Notes: generated by a model not told the origin, from the letters alone. 64,000 nucleotides of DNA from Candidatus Lustribacter telmatis (GCA_003164045.1 PLRU01000071.1:118383-182382); one strand, 5' to 3'. Positions 1-8,391 are shown, numbered from the stretch's first letter. Made by a program: numbers and translations.

Positions 1-390
1 AGCGTAGGCGCGGCGATCGCCGCTCTTGCATTCACCACCGCTACCGGCTTCGCACAAACCGCCGGGACGGTACCGAACAGTTCCGTGCCGGGCTCGGCCG
101 GATATTCGGGGTCGGCAACGACCAAAACGGCCTCGAAGAAGGCTATCACCAAGAAACAGAACATGGCGCTGAACCATACCGGCAGCAGCAGCAATCAGCC
201 GAACAGTGCCGTACCGGGTTCAAACGGCTACAGCGGCTCGGGAAAACTGCCGGGCAAAGCCGGTTCGCCGAAAGCGACGCTGAACAGCCTGCAAATGAAA
301 CGGAAATCGACCGCCCACAACAATCCGAATAGTGTGGTTCCCGGATCCGCTTCGTACTCCGGATCCGCCCCGAAGCCGGCCGGCACCTAA
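1..390 (+). CDS. Secreted small repeat protein, 5' end outside the window
   Basis: The reading frame is open from the first base, so the true start lies upstream. The visible N-terminal part is hydrophobic and ends in a plausible signal-peptidase site (TGFA followed by QTAG), so the mature protein is probably exported. The mature part is low complexity. It carries three copies of a motif of the form PNS-x-VPGS-xx-YSGS (codons at about 72-117, 198-243 and 333-375), separated by Lys/Ala/Ser-rich linkers. I recognise no domain and assign no function. It is the last gene before a hairpin with a T-tract and is convergent with the SBP gene that follows. A cell-surface or matrix role is only a guess from the export signal and repeats. 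Confidence 0.7.
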   Translation, partial: SVGAAIAALAFTTATGFAQTAGTVPNSSVPGSAGYSGSATTKTASKKAITKKQNMALNHTGSSSNQPNSAVPGSNGYSGSGKLPGKAGSPKATLNSLQMKRKSTAHNNPNSVVPGSASYSGSAPKPAGT

Positions 391-410
391 CTCGCCGGCC
401 CGGATGCACC

Positions 411-443
411 AAAGACCCGACTTACCATCGGGCTCTTTTTTTA
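411..443 (+). terminator. Probable Rho-independent terminator after the repeat protein
   Basis: The arms AAGACCCGA and TCGGG-CTCTT can pair with one bulged C around a 7-base loop, and a run of seven T follows at 434-440. It lies 20 bases after the stop of the first gene and immediately before the end of the convergent gene, so it could serve transcripts from the left. The stem is short, which limits confidence. Confidence 0.5.
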
Positions 444-1529
444 TTTGTGCGGACGGTAGACGCCCATCGTCTTCACCGCGTTCTCGGCGAACGACGTGTC
501 GACCGCGTCGTCAACGCTGACGTTGGGGTCGGTCAGCAAACCCTGATCGCGTAAGAACGCGAAGTCTTCTTTCAGGCTCGCGACGCTCACGTGGCCGTTC
601 GGGTCGTTGGCACTCGCCGTCATGTCCCGAAAGACGCTGGGGTCTTTCGTGCCGGTGACTTCGGTGAGCACGGCGATCACGTCGTTCGCGGTGCGGCCCC
701 GCAGGTGACCGCCTACCAAGGCGTCGTTGTAAAAGCGCACGCCCTTGAGATACGCCAGCATGAACTTCTGCGCCACGTCGCGCCGGCTCGCGATAAACGG
801 ACCGCCGTACATCAGCACGGTCAGCTGCTGGTTGGGATAGATTTGATCGTTGCCCATGATGCGCACGGCATAGCCGGCACGTTCGGCGATCGTCGCATTC
901 GGCTCGGGTAACGCCGCCGCGTCGATCGCGCCGTTGTCGAGCGCTGCGATCATCAGCGGAAAGCCGAGGTAGACGTGCTTGACGTCGTTGTACGACAGCC
1001 CGCCCAGCTTGAGAAACTTGGCCACGAACACTGCCGCTGCGGTGCCTTGCGCGCCTTCCGCAACCCGCATTCCCTTGAGGTCCTTCGGCGACTTGTACGC
1101 ACCGCTCGTCACCAGCGCCTTGCGCACGAGAATCGGCTGGAAGCCGTATCCCGGCGCCGACGATCCTTTGTCGGCAACGATCTTCACGTTGACCTTCGTC
1201 GCAAGCGCGTTATACAGCGCGGCCGATGGTGCGCCGGCCGCGACGTCGAGTTGCCCCGCGCCCGCGGGCGCCATCATCTTCGCGGCGGCATCGAACGGCA
1301 AGAGCTTTGCGTCGATGCCGACTTCTTTGAAGTACCCGAGCTTTGCGGCCAGCAAGATTGGTACGTCGGTCGTGCTGTTGGTGATGCCGACGGTGACGAC
1401 CGCATCCGGCGCGGTTTGCGCCACAACCGGGAGGCGGCCGGTCGCGATCAGCGCAAGCGCGAGCGCAGCGCCGCCTCCAAGCGCGGCGAGTTTACGCAAC
1501 GGCTTGACGATGGCGCGCGGTTCAGCCAT
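441..1529 (-). CDS. NMT1/SsuA-type ABC substrate-binding protein
   Basis: Predicted periplasmic binding protein of the NMT1/THI5 (SsuA/TauA) group, which usually captures small organic solutes for ABC importers. After a basic N-terminus there is a hydrophobic signal segment (about residues 11-37, ending VVAQ). The family opening follows: VTVGITNS, then LLAAKLGYFKEVGIDAKLLPF. The ATG at 1529 is chosen because it overlaps the stop of the upstream amidohydrolase gene (ATGGCTGA), the usual coupling here. A longer frame reaches 1574 but would run inside the amidohydrolase gene. The length (362 aa) is normal. It is the last gene of the Rieske / small protein / amidohydrolase / SBP operon, so it probably imports that pathway's substrate. 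No permease or ATPase is nearby. Confidence 0.85.
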   Translation of the reverse strand: MAEPRAIVKPLRKLAALGGGAALALALIATGRLPVVAQTAPDAVVTVGITNSTTDVPILLAAKLGYFKEVGIDAKLLPFDAAAKMMAPAGAGQLDVAAGAPSAALYNALATKVNVKIVADKGSSAPGYGFQPILVRKALVTSGAYKSPKDLKGMRVAEGAQGTAAAVFVAKFLKLGGLSYNDVKHVYLGFPLMIAALDNGAIDAAALPEPNATIAERAGYAVRIMGNDQIYPNQQLTVLMYGGPFIASRRDVAQKFMLAYLKGVRFYNDALVGGHLRGRTANDVIAVLTEVTGTKDPSVFRDMTASANDPNGHVSVASLKEDFAFLRDQGLLTDPNVSVDDAVDTSFAENAVKTMGVYRPHK

Positions 1530-2757
1530 GCGCCGCCGCCGGAATCTGCGCCAGCTTGGTCTTTGGAATCTCAAGGTTGAACACGCGGGCAGCGTTCTCG
1601 CCGAGGATGTTCTTGCGCGACTGGTCGCTCAGGAACGGCAGATCGTAGATCGTGCTCGGCAAATCGAAGTCCCAGTGCGGGTAGTCCGAGGAATACAAGA
1701 GCTGCGTATCCGCGTTGATCATGCGGAACGTGTTCTTGAGCGCCTCGAGGTCGTCGCCGACTTCCATCGGCTGCGAAGAGTAGAAGAAGTCACGCATGTA
1801 ATCGCTGGGCTTCTTCGTGAGCAGCGGGCACTCGTTGCTGCGCATCAGGTACTCGTTGTCGAGCCGCTGCATCATGAACGGAATCCACGCCAACCCCGAC
1901 TCCATCCAAATCGTCTTGAGCTTGGGGAAGCGCTCGGGGATGCCGTTGATCACCCAGTTGGTCAGGTGGACCATGTTGTAAAACGTGAAGCCCAGCGCAT
2001 GCGTCGAGATGAAGCGGTTGAACTGCTTGAACATGCTATCGCGCCAGTTGAAGTGCGCGTGAAACGCGATCGGCAGGTTCCGCTCTTCCATCGCGGCGTA
2101 GACTTTCATCAACGCGTTCGAGTGAACCGGCACGTCGTGGGTCGCAACGACCACGAAACCCGAGACGCCCGGCTTATCGCCGAACTCCTCGATCATCTTG
2201 TAGGACGCATCGGCGTCGTGCAACGGCAAGTAGAGCAGCGTGCGGATGCGCGGCTCGACGGCCAGCACGCGTTCGACGAGCCAGCGGTTGTAGGCCCGGG
2301 CAAGCGCGACTTGCATTTCGACGAGCGGGTGGAAACTCAACTGCAGCATGGGCGTTGGAAAGAGCATCGCCATGTCGACGCCCATGCTATCCATCCAGCG
2401 CGTCGTCAGCACCACGTCGCGCTCTTTGTCCTTCGGCGTCTTTTCATGCGGCCGCAGCGGATAGCGCGTCACGCGGCCGCTCTGGTCCTGATAGCCGATC
2501 GATTGCGGCAGCACGCCCGACGTGCGAGCGCCGCCGCCGGCAGCCGACTGCGCCATCTGCTTCATCACCGGTTCTTCGATAAACGTGATGATGTCGTTCA
2601 TGGCGGCCGATTCGTAATGATGGCAATCGACATCGACGATGAACAGCTTCTCGTATTGGCGCTGACGCGCTTGCTGGGCGGCGTGGTCGAGCAGCGTCGT
2701 CGTGTCGAACTCCGCTACGGTCATGCCCTGGAAGTCACTGGTGGGTAGCGTAATCAT
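1522..2757 (-). CDS. Amidohydrolase (Amidohydro_2, ACMSD-like TIM barrel)
   Basis: Metal-dependent hydrolase or decarboxylase of the Amidohydro_2 family, which acts on C-C or C-N bonds in aromatic and ring-cleavage intermediates. Visible marks are the metal-site region near the N-terminus (VDVDCHHYES, a variant of the usual DxHxH), the central FHAHFNW strand, WMESGLAW, and the late acidic site LLYSSDYPHWDF. The start at 2757 (411 aa) is preferred over the longer frame from 2796 because TAGGAG lies 6-9 bases before it and it begins just after the stop of the preceding gene. Neighbours are a Rieske protein, a 93-aa protein and an SBP, so a role in breaking down an imported cyclic or aromatic acid is likely. 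The substrate cannot be read from sequence. Confidence 0.85.
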   Translation of the reverse strand: MITLPTSDFQGMTVAEFDTTTLLDHAAQQARQRQYEKLFIVDVDCHHYESAAMNDIITFIEEPVMKQMAQSAAGGGARTSGVLPQSIGYQDQSGRVTRYPLRPHEKTPKDKERDVVLTTRWMDSMGVDMAMLFPTPMLQLSFHPLVEMQVALARAYNRWLVERVLAVEPRIRTLLYLPLHDADASYKMIEEFGDKPGVSGFVVVATHDVPVHSNALMKVYAAMEERNLPIAFHAHFNWRDSMFKQFNRFISTHALGFTFYNMVHLTNWVINGIPERFPKLKTIWMESGLAWIPFMMQRLDNEYLMRSNECPLLTKKPSDYMRDFFYSSQPMEVGDDLEALKNTFRMINADTQLLYSSDYPHWDFDLPSTIYDLPFLSDQSRKNILGENAARVFNLEIPKTKLAQIPAAAHG

Positions 2758-2767
2758 CGCAGAACTC

Positions 2768-3049
2768 CTAGCCGGCCCAGTTCTGCCAACAGCCAAGTTC
2801 GAACACTTGCACGTTGACGGCTTTGAGCAGGGCGGTGGTCGCGATCATCGCGTCGGTCGCGGTGATGGAGCCGCCCGAGACGGCCGGAAAACCGCCGAAG
2901 CGTTCGACCTTGTTCGAGTAGACGCGCACTGCGGCGGCGATCAACTGCTGCAGGCTCGCATCGCAGATATCGGCCGGGTCGCCGGCGTTGAGGCGTTCGA
3001 TGCAGGCCAGAATGGCCATGTCGCGATCGACGATGTCAGACGATAACAT
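2768..3049 (-). CDS. Small conserved-looking protein between Rieske and amidohydrolase genes
   Basis: A 93-aa protein of unknown function. The ATG at 3049 is chosen because it has AAAGGAGA about 8 bases upstream and overlaps the end of the Rieske gene by 14 bases. The open frame continues to 3142, but that extension lies inside the Rieske gene. The protein is acidic and mostly helical by eye. It has no signal peptide, no metal motif, and two cysteines in the first third plus one near the C-terminus (ELGCWQNWAG). Its fixed place between two enzymes suggests a helper or small subunit of the amidohydrolase. That is inference from operon position only. Confidence 0.65.
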   Translation of the reverse strand: MLSSDIVDRDMAILACIERLNAGDPADICDASLQQLIAAAVRVYSNKVERFGGFPAVSGGSITATDAMIATTALLKAVNVQVFELGCWQNWAG

Positions 3050-3401
3050 AAACGCTGTCTCCTTTGGTAACGACGTCGAATTTACGCAAGCGCTTGCGAC
3101 GGTCGGCGATGCATTGGCCGGTGGCGATGTCGTACTCGACACCGTGCCAGGGACAAACGAAGTTGATCTCCGTGTCGGAAAACCGTAGTCCGAGCGACGT
3201 CTTATCGGGAGCGAGGACGTCGATCACCCGGCCCATCATGATGCCCTCGCACGCCGGGCCGCCCTGATGGATGCAGAAATTGTTGTAGGCGTAAAACGTG
3301 CCGTGGCGATGCAGCACGCCGATTTCGAGTTCGCCTTGGCGGACGGTGCGGTGGTCGATATCGGCAAAATCGGTGACCTTGCCGACGTAGAGTTCACTCA
3401 T
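3036..3401 (-). CDS. Rieske [2Fe-2S] protein (ferredoxin-type)
   Basis: A 121-aa single-domain Rieske protein. The cluster ligands are visible: C43-x-H45 (FCIHQGGP) and C83-xx-H86 (CPWHG), with the usual spacing. Such proteins carry electrons to ring-hydroxylating oxygenases or form small oxygenase components in the cytoplasm. The start at 3401 gives the family length. The open frame extends to 3893, but the extension is arginine-rich shadow of the LysR gene and has no family features. It is the first gene of the minus-strand operon and is divergent from the LysR regulator, which probably controls it. No catalytic mononuclear-iron domain is fused, so the oxygenase partner would have to be elsewhere or absent. 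Confidence 0.88.
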   Translation of the reverse strand: MSELYVGKVTDFADIDHRTVRQGELEIGVLHRHGTFYAYNNFCIHQGGPACEGIMMGRVIDVLAPDKTSLGLRFSDTEINFVCPWHGVEYDIATGQCIADRRKRLRKFDVVTKGDSVYVIV

Positions 3402-3497
3402 GCACCGACGGTACGCCCGCGGGAATCGCTCGATCAATGCCGCAATGTACAGGATTCCAATGTCTTTTGACCATCGTTTCGGGATACGGAGGGCAGC

Positions 3498-4394
3498 ATG
3501 GAAACTCGAGGTCTCCGGTACTTCACGACGACCGCGCGGTACGAGCACATGGGCTTGGCTGCCGCCGAACTTGGAATCGATGAATCGACGCTGAGCCGTA
3601 GCATCGCGCGTCTCGAGAAACGCTACGGCGCACTGTTCGATCGCGTCGGCCGGCGCGTGCGCTTGAACGCCTGCGGGCGCGTGCTGCTCGCACATGCGGA
3701 GCGAGCGCTGGCCGAACTCGAGTATGCGACGCGGGAAATCAGCGAGCTGCGCGGCTCGGCGCCGCAGCCGGTGCGGTTGGGTTTCGTCCCGTCGCTCGGC
3801 ATGCACTTCGTTCCCGAACTCGTCACCGCGTTCAAGCGCAACAATGCCGGCGCACACTTTCGCTTCGTGCAAGCGCCGCGCGAACGCTTGCACGTTGCGC
3901 TACTGGCCGGCGATCTCGATGCATGCATCGCTTGCCACAAGTTCGCCGATGCGGCGCTGGCGTGGGAGCCGCTGTGGGACGAAGAATTGCTGGCGTTTTT
4001 GCCGCCCGCGCATCCGCTCGCGCGGCGCCGCCTCGTCGACCTGCGCGAACTCGCGGGCGAACCGATGCTCTCGTTCAAGGCCGGCGAACGCTTGCGCGAT
4101 GAAGTCGATGAATTGGCCCAGCACGCCGGCTTCTCCCCGAACGTCGTCTACGAAGCGGGTGATATTCCGACGTTGCTGGGCCTGGTGAGTTTGGGCTTGG
4201 GCATCGCGCTGCTGCCGGAAAGCGTTCAGGCCAATCGCGGCCGCGCCGCAGCCGTTCGCGTGCGCGATAGCCGCAAACGCACCGTCGGGTTATCGTGGGT
4301 GCGCGACCAATTCGATGCCGCTAACGCAACGGCGTTCCGCTCGTTCGTGGTCGAACGGCGTGCCTATCGGCCGTGGCAAGCGCGGTCGGCGTGA
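3498..4394 (+). CDS. LysR-family transcriptional regulator
   Basis: A 298-aa LysR-type regulator. The N-terminal winged helix-turn-helix (about residues 3-60) reads as a standard LTTR: LAAAELGIDESTLSRSIARLEKRYG followed by LFDRVGRRVRL. A periplasmic-binding-like effector domain covers about residues 90-290. The ATG at 3498 has GGAGGG 5-10 bases upstream. It is transcribed away from the Rieske/amidohydrolase operon across a 96-base gap, the classic arrangement for an LTTR regulating its divergent neighbour. It is also first in a plus-strand run with the PEP-mutase-family enzyme and an alpha/beta hydrolase, joined by a tight overlap. The ligand is unknown, probably a pathway intermediate. Confidence 0.92.
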   Translation: METRGLRYFTTTARYEHMGLAAAELGIDESTLSRSIARLEKRYGALFDRVGRRVRLNACGRVLLAHAERALAELEYATREISELRGSAPQPVRLGFVPSLGMHFVPELVTAFKRNNAGAHFRFVQAPRERLHVALLAGDLDACIACHKFADAALAWEPLWDEELLAFLPPAHPLARRRLVDLRELAGEPMLSFKAGERLRDEVDELAQHAGFSPNVVYEAGDIPTLLGLVSLGLGIALLPESVQANRGRAAAVRVRDSRKRTVGLSWVRDQFDAANATAFRSFVVERRAYRPWQARSA

Positions 4395-5215
4395 ACCTGC
4401 ACGATAAAGCGCAGGTGCTGCGCAAGCTCCACCACCAGCCGCAACCGCTTGTCTTCGTCAACGTGTGGGATGGCGCGAGCGCGCGCATCGTCGAGTCGCT
4501 CGACTTTCCGGCCATCGCGACGACCAGCGCCGGAATCGCCTACGTCGACGGTTTTCCGGACGGGCAAGCGATCTCGCGCGAAAAGATGCTCGCTCACGTT
4601 GCGGTCATCGCCGGCGCCGTCGGAGTGCCGGTGACGGCCGATCTCGAGGGTGGTTACGGCCCGACGGTCGAGGACGCCGCGGCAACGGCGCGCGGTGCAA
4701 TTGCCGCCGGCGCGGCCGGTATGAACTTTGAAGACAGCGTCGGCGGCGACGCGCCGCTCTTGCCGCTCGAGGCGCAGGCCGCGCGCATCGCGGCGATCCG
4801 CAGCGCGGGCGACGAGCTCGGCGTGCCCTTCGTCATCAACGCCCGCACCGACGTCTACCATCTGAGCGGCAGCGACGAGGCGAGCTTCACGGAAACGATC
4901 GCGCGCGCAAAAGCGTATCTTGACGCCGGCGCCGACTGCATCTTCGTGCCGTTCATTGCCGAAGAGGGGCTGATCGGGCGGCTCGCGGCGGCGATTCCCG
5001 GACCGCTGAACGTCCTCGCGGGCGGCACGTCGCCCGGCGTTGCTACGCTCGCGAATTTGGGAGTAAAACGCATCAGCCTCGGTTCGGCGCCGGCGGCGCA
5101 CCTGCTGGCGGCGTTCCGGCGCGCCGCACTTGAAGTGCGCGACCACGGAACCTACGACTTCGCATCCGACCGCATCTCGCATGCGGATCTCCAGATACTT
5201 CTCAATCGATCCTAA
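4373..5215 (+). CDS. Isocitrate lyase / PEP mutase family enzyme
   Basis: An alpha/beta-barrel enzyme of the PEP mutase/isocitrate lyase superfamily (about 280 aa, the short form). Diagnostic pieces are VWDG (31-34), the metal-site loop ADLEGGYG (89-96), NFEDS (118-122) and NARTDV (156-161). The family breaks or forms C-C or C-P bonds next to a carboxylate (2-methylisocitrate, oxaloacetate, phosphonates). The cysteine loop KKCGH of true isocitrate lyases is absent, so lyase activity on isocitrate is unlikely. A GTG at 4391 overlaps the LysR stop (GTGA) and is an equally good start. The GTG at 4373 gives a six-residue longer product. Context with LysR and a hydrolase suggests a catabolic role, substrate unknown. 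Confidence 0.85.
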   Translation: MASAVGVNLHDKAQVLRKLHHQPQPLVFVNVWDGASARIVESLDFPAIATTSAGIAYVDGFPDGQAISREKMLAHVAVIAGAVGVPVTADLEGGYGPTVEDAAATARGAIAAGAAGMNFEDSVGGDAPLLPLEAQAARIAAIRSAGDELGVPFVINARTDVYHLSGSDEASFTETIARAKAYLDAGADCIFVPFIAEEGLIGRLAAAIPGPLNVLAGGTSPGVATLANLGVKRISLGSAPAAHLLAAFRRAALEVRDHGTYDFASDRISHADLQILLNRS

Positions 5216-5227
5216 AGGGGAATTTCG

Positions 5228-6226
5228 TTGTCTGATCATCGCATCTCCCGCGCGGCGGTACTCGCGGGCGCCGCTCTGCTGGCGCCCGCCGCCGCCCTCG
5301 CGCAAAGCGGCGCGTCCGGACCGCCCACGGTGTGGAGCAAGGACTACACCGCCGCCAAAGGCGCCGTGCAACTGGCCGTGTACCGCAAGCGTCTGGGCGC
5401 GCCGCGCGCCGGCGAGAAGCCGCGGCCGGTCTTGCTGCTCGCCCACGGCTCGTCCGTCGCGGCCCAAGCGACCTACGATCTCTCCGTTCCGGGCGCCGGT
5501 GAATACTCGGTGATGGACGTCTTCGCCCGGCTCGGTTACGACGTGTGGGCGGTGGATTTCGAGAACTACGGACGTTCGTCGCGGACCGCGGCAACATCCG
5601 ACATCTCGAGCGGCTCGGACGATCTCAAAGCAACGGCCGACGTCATCGCGCACGAAACCGGTGTCACGACGTATCACCTCTTCGGTGAATCGTCGGGTGC
5701 GCTGCGCACGGCGCTCTTCGCATCGCGGTATCCCGAACGCACCGGCCGCATCGTGCTCGCCGCTTATACCTACACCGGAGCCGGTTCGCCGACGCTCGCG
5801 ACCCGCGCCAAGGATCTCGATTTCTACAAATCGCATAACCGGCGGCCGCGCACGCAGGCGATGATCGACAGCATCTTCACGCGCGACAAGACCGGTACCG
5901 CCGATCCGCGCGTGCCCGTGGCAATCGGCAAGGCCGAGCTGCAGTACGGTCAAGAAGTGCCGACCGGAACCTATCTCGACATGGTCGCGAACTTACCGAT
6001 CGTCGAGCCGGCCAAGCTGACCGTGCCGGTGCTCATGCTGCGCGGCGAGTACGACGGCATCGCGACGATGGAAGATCTCGTTGCGTTCTACCAAAAACTG
6101 CCGAACGGGGACCGCGCGTTCGCGGTGCTGCCGGGAATGGCGCACTCCGTGGTGTGGGGCATCAATCGTCAGCTATTCTGGCACGCCATGCACGGTTTTC
6201 TGGCCCAGCCGCACTACGGCGCGTAG
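5228..6226 (+). CDS. Exported alpha/beta hydrolase
   Basis: A 332-aa alpha/beta hydrolase with an N-terminal signal peptide (hydrophobic stretch 9-24, site ALAQ). The nucleophile elbow is GESSG (Ser155), with a strand-3 HGSS oxyanion region (73-76). Likely acid and base are Asp276 (GEYDG) and His306 (GMAHS). The start is TTG at 5228, with AAAGGGG about 8 bases upstream and no better ATG in frame. It probably acts in the periplasm on an ester or lactone. It follows the PEP-mutase-family gene by 12 bases, in the same direction. Its 3' end overlaps the convergent SBP gene by 13 bases. Confidence 0.85.
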   Translation: MSDHRISRAAVLAGAALLAPAAALAQSGASGPPTVWSKDYTAAKGAVQLAVYRKRLGAPRAGEKPRPVLLLAHGSSVAAQATYDLSVPGAGEYSVMDVFARLGYDVWAVDFENYGRSSRTAATSDISSGSDDLKATADVIAHETGVTTYHLFGESSGALRTALFASRYPERTGRIVLAAYTYTGAGSPTLATRAKDLDFYKSHNRRPRTQAMIDSIFTRDKTGTADPRVPVAIGKAELQYGQEVPTGTYLDMVANLPIVEPAKLTVPVLMLRGEYDGIATMEDLVAFYQKLPNGDRAFAVLPGMAHSVVWGINRQLFWHAMHGFLAQPHYGA

Positions 6227-7167
6227 ACGGTCGGCGAGAACAGGTCGGCGGCGCGCGGATTGGGCTTGAGCACCCCGTAGTGCGCCAGCATGTCGAGCAC
6301 CGGTTGCGCATCGGCGGCGCGCAGCCGCTCGGCGTAGGTGACGCGCGTGTAACCGGCGGGGATTGGCACGCCCGCATACTTCTCGAGAATCTTGGCGCTC
6401 GCAGCCTGATTCTTGTTTGCCCACTTGCCGGCCGCAACGATCGCCTCGGCGAACTTGCGCATCACGTCGGGGTGCGCTTTGGCGTAGTCGTCGGTGGTGA
6501 AGAACGCCGCGATGAGAAATTTGTCGCCGATCGCATCGTACACGGGGCCCAACATGCGGCCCTCGCCGTGAAGTGCGTCATCGAGTGCGGGCTCGCTGAC
6601 CGAGGCGGCATCGACGCGGCCCTGCTGCATCGCCGCGATGTCGGCCGTATCGGAGATCTCGATCCACTTCACCGACTTCGAATCGCCGCCGTTCTTATCG
6701 ATCCACGCGTTGGCGCCGTAGAAGCTCATGTTCGAGAGATCGCGCGTGGCCAAGGTCTTCCCGTTGAGGTCGGCTGCTTTGCGCAGGGGTGAATTCTTGA
6801 GCACGATGATGCCGGACGTCGGCGCGGCGCTCGAATAGATCGAACCGGGAGCGATGATCGTGATCGGGACGCCCTTCTCGCGCGCGATGGCCACCGACGG
6901 AACCGTCAAGCCACCGATCGTCACGGCGCCCGAAACGACTGCTGGTGCAACCGCGCCGGCATTGTTCATCGGCATGACCTTCACGTTGAGGCCGGCCTTC
7001 GCGAAAAAACCCATGTCGGCCGCGTAGAAGACTTCGCCCGACGAATCGTTCGGCGGCGTTGCAACGACGATCTGTTCCCCCGTTTGCGCCGCCGCGCGCG
7101 TTCCCGGCGCCATCAGCAGCAGCGGTGCGACGAGCAACGCGGCAGCGGCGATGCGCGCAGCGTTCAT
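6214..7167 (-). CDS. NMT1/SsuA-type ABC substrate-binding protein
   Basis: A 317-aa exported SBP. The signal segment (about residues 3-27, TRAAAQ) is followed by the family pattern VVATPPNDSSGEVFYAADMG and FFAKAGLNVKV. It shares a sub-family signature with other SBPs in this window: LNGKT, a W-(V/I)D-x-(N/H)GGD segment, an EPA/ADP strand, and FFTTDDYAKAHPDVM near the C-terminal third. The start ATG overlaps the stop of the VOC gene (ATGA), so the two are translated together. The ligand is probably the substrate of the VOC enzyme or a precursor of it. No transporter core is nearby. Confidence 0.85.
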   Translation of the reverse strand: MNAARIAAAALLVAPLLLMAPGTRAAAQTGEQIVVATPPNDSSGEVFYAADMGFFAKAGLNVKVMPMNNAGAVAPAVVSGAVTIGGLTVPSVAIAREKGVPITIIAPGSIYSSAAPTSGIIVLKNSPLRKAADLNGKTLATRDLSNMSFYGANAWIDKNGGDSKSVKWIEISDTADIAAMQQGRVDAASVSEPALDDALHGEGRMLGPVYDAIGDKFLIAAFFTTDDYAKAHPDVMRKFAEAIVAAGKWANKNQAASAKILEKYAGVPIPAGYTRVTYAERLRAADAQPVLDMLAHYGVLKPNPRAADLFSPTVYAP

Positions 7168-7970
7168 GCGGCCTTCCGTTCGCTGACGGCAAGCAGCACG
7201 CCGTCGAGGTCGGACATGTAGAGATCGCCGAGTTTGGTGCGTTCGAAGAGCGCGAGCCGCACTTTGCCCTCATCGCCCGAACCGAGCGCCTTCGGGATCA
7301 TCGACGGGTTGCGCGTGGTCATCTCCTCGAGATCGGCCTTGAACGCGGCCAGGCTTTCGACTTGAAAACCCAGATGGTCCAAGGCCGGCTTCTCGATGCC
7401 CGAACCGTAGAAATCGGAGATGCGCCACGGGATGATCACGAACGTGATGCGACCGTCCGAGAGCCGGTACGTCGTGCCGTCTTGCGCGATGTCCAGTTCG
7501 AAGATCTCGCGATAGAACGTGGCAAGCCGTTCCGGTTCGAGCGCGCGCACCGCAAAGTGGGTGAAGACGCGATCTTGTTCCCAGGCCGGCTTTTCGTAGA
7601 CGCCATCGCGGTTTTTGAGGCCCTTCGCCGAGAGGTCGAAGTAGTTGCCGGCGGGATCGTACATGCCGAACGCAGCAAACGGCCGGTTGCTCGGGCGCTG
7701 GATGATCTCGATCTGCGGATGGCTCTTGGCGACGCGCTCGCGTACCACATCGACGTCGTCGACCTGAACGCCGAAGTGGTCGAAACCACCCTGGCGGCCG
7801 GGAAAGCGCGGGATGATGTTCATGCCCACGTAGCCGTCGCCGATCGCGATCGCCGTCGATTCAAACTTCGCGCTCGACGCGGTTTTCAGATCGAACAGCG
7901 CTTTGTAGAAGATCGATTGCGCGCCGTAATTATCGGAGATGAGCGCGACGTGATTGAGCTTGGCAAACAT
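7164..7970 (-). CDS. Two-domain VOC (extradiol-dioxygenase-like) protein
   Basis: A 268-aa protein with two vicinal-oxygen-chelate modules, the architecture of type I extradiol ring-cleavage dioxygenases. Each half shows the beta-alpha-beta-beta-beta pattern and a histidine in the expected place: NHVALISD (His7), DHFGVQVDDV (His65), FTHFAVRAL (His138), DHLGFQVESL (His199). The C-terminal metal-ligand glutamate of classical extradiol enzymes is not obvious in the final strand (GVLLAV), so a different VOC reaction or altered metal binding is possible. It begins the two-gene operon that continues with the SBP. The gap to the plus-strand gene at 8040 can hold a promoter. Cytoplasmic, no signal. 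Confidence 0.8.
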   Translation of the reverse strand: MFAKLNHVALISDNYGAQSIFYKALFDLKTASSAKFESTAIAIGDGYVGMNIIPRFPGRQGGFDHFGVQVDDVDVVRERVAKSHPQIEIIQRPSNRPFAAFGMYDPAGNYFDLSAKGLKNRDGVYEKPAWEQDRVFTHFAVRALEPERLATFYREIFELDIAQDGTTYRLSDGRITFVIIPWRISDFYGSGIEKPALDHLGFQVESLAAFKADLEEMTTRNPSMIPKALGSGDEGKVRLALFERTKLGDLYMSDLDGVLLAVSERKAA

Positions 7971-8039
7971 GAGAAAACCCTCGAGTGAGCGACTAATCGA
8001 CCCTTCTTCGCGTTACCTGAGGGACCTATCTTCGGCGCG

Positions 8040-8384
8040 ATGGGGCGCCCGAAAGCGGGGTATATGGGAAGTATGAGCTCGCAATCGCTCACCAACCGGG
8101 CGCCGGAAACCGGCATCGATCCGGCGCGCCTGCAAGCGTTCGCAACCGCGATGGCTCACCGCGATCGTAGCCGTCATCGGCATTGGCTGAGCGACGGCGA
8201 TCTCGAGCGCGCGATTCGCGGTTATGCCTATGCGGCAGCGATCGCCGAACATCACGCGCTCACTCTCGGGGGCGACGACATCGCCGGAGCGATCGCGACG
8301 TATCGCCGCGTGCGCCGTCTGCCGAAGCGCACCGAGCCCTCGCAGCGCTCGCTGATCGCCTTGATCGACGCCGGAAACGGCTGA
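8040..8384 (+). CDS. Small hypothetical protein
   Basis: A 114-aa frame (or about 103 aa from the ATG at 8073) between two minus-strand genes. It is basic and helical by eye, with segments such as LSDGDLERAIRGYAYAAAIAEHH and a C-terminal KRTEPSQRSLIALIDAGNG. I recognise no family. It could instead be non-coding sequence, since GC-rich DNA keeps frames open by chance. The amino-acid balance is better than in the competing minus-strand frame, and it would otherwise leave about 420 bases empty. Three in-frame ATGs (8040, 8064, 8073) make the start uncertain, and no strong ribosome site separates them. Confidence 0.45.
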   Translation: MGRPKAGYMGSMSSQSLTNRAPETGIDPARLQAFATAMAHRDRSRHRHWLSDGDLERAIRGYAYAAAIAEHHALTLGGDDIAGAIATYRRVRRLPKRTEPSQRSLIALIDAGNG

Positions 8385-8391
8385 AGCGCGC

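Noticed and set aside
979-2748. Long plus-strand frame antisense to the SBP and amidohydrolase genes
   Set aside because: It lies wholly opposite two well-supported genes. Its composition (Arg- and Ala-rich, no family pattern) is that of GC-rich antisense shadow.
4364-5953. Long minus-strand frame opposite the PEP-mutase-family and hydrolase genes
   Set aside because: Same reason: shadow of two recognised genes, with no domain in the translation.
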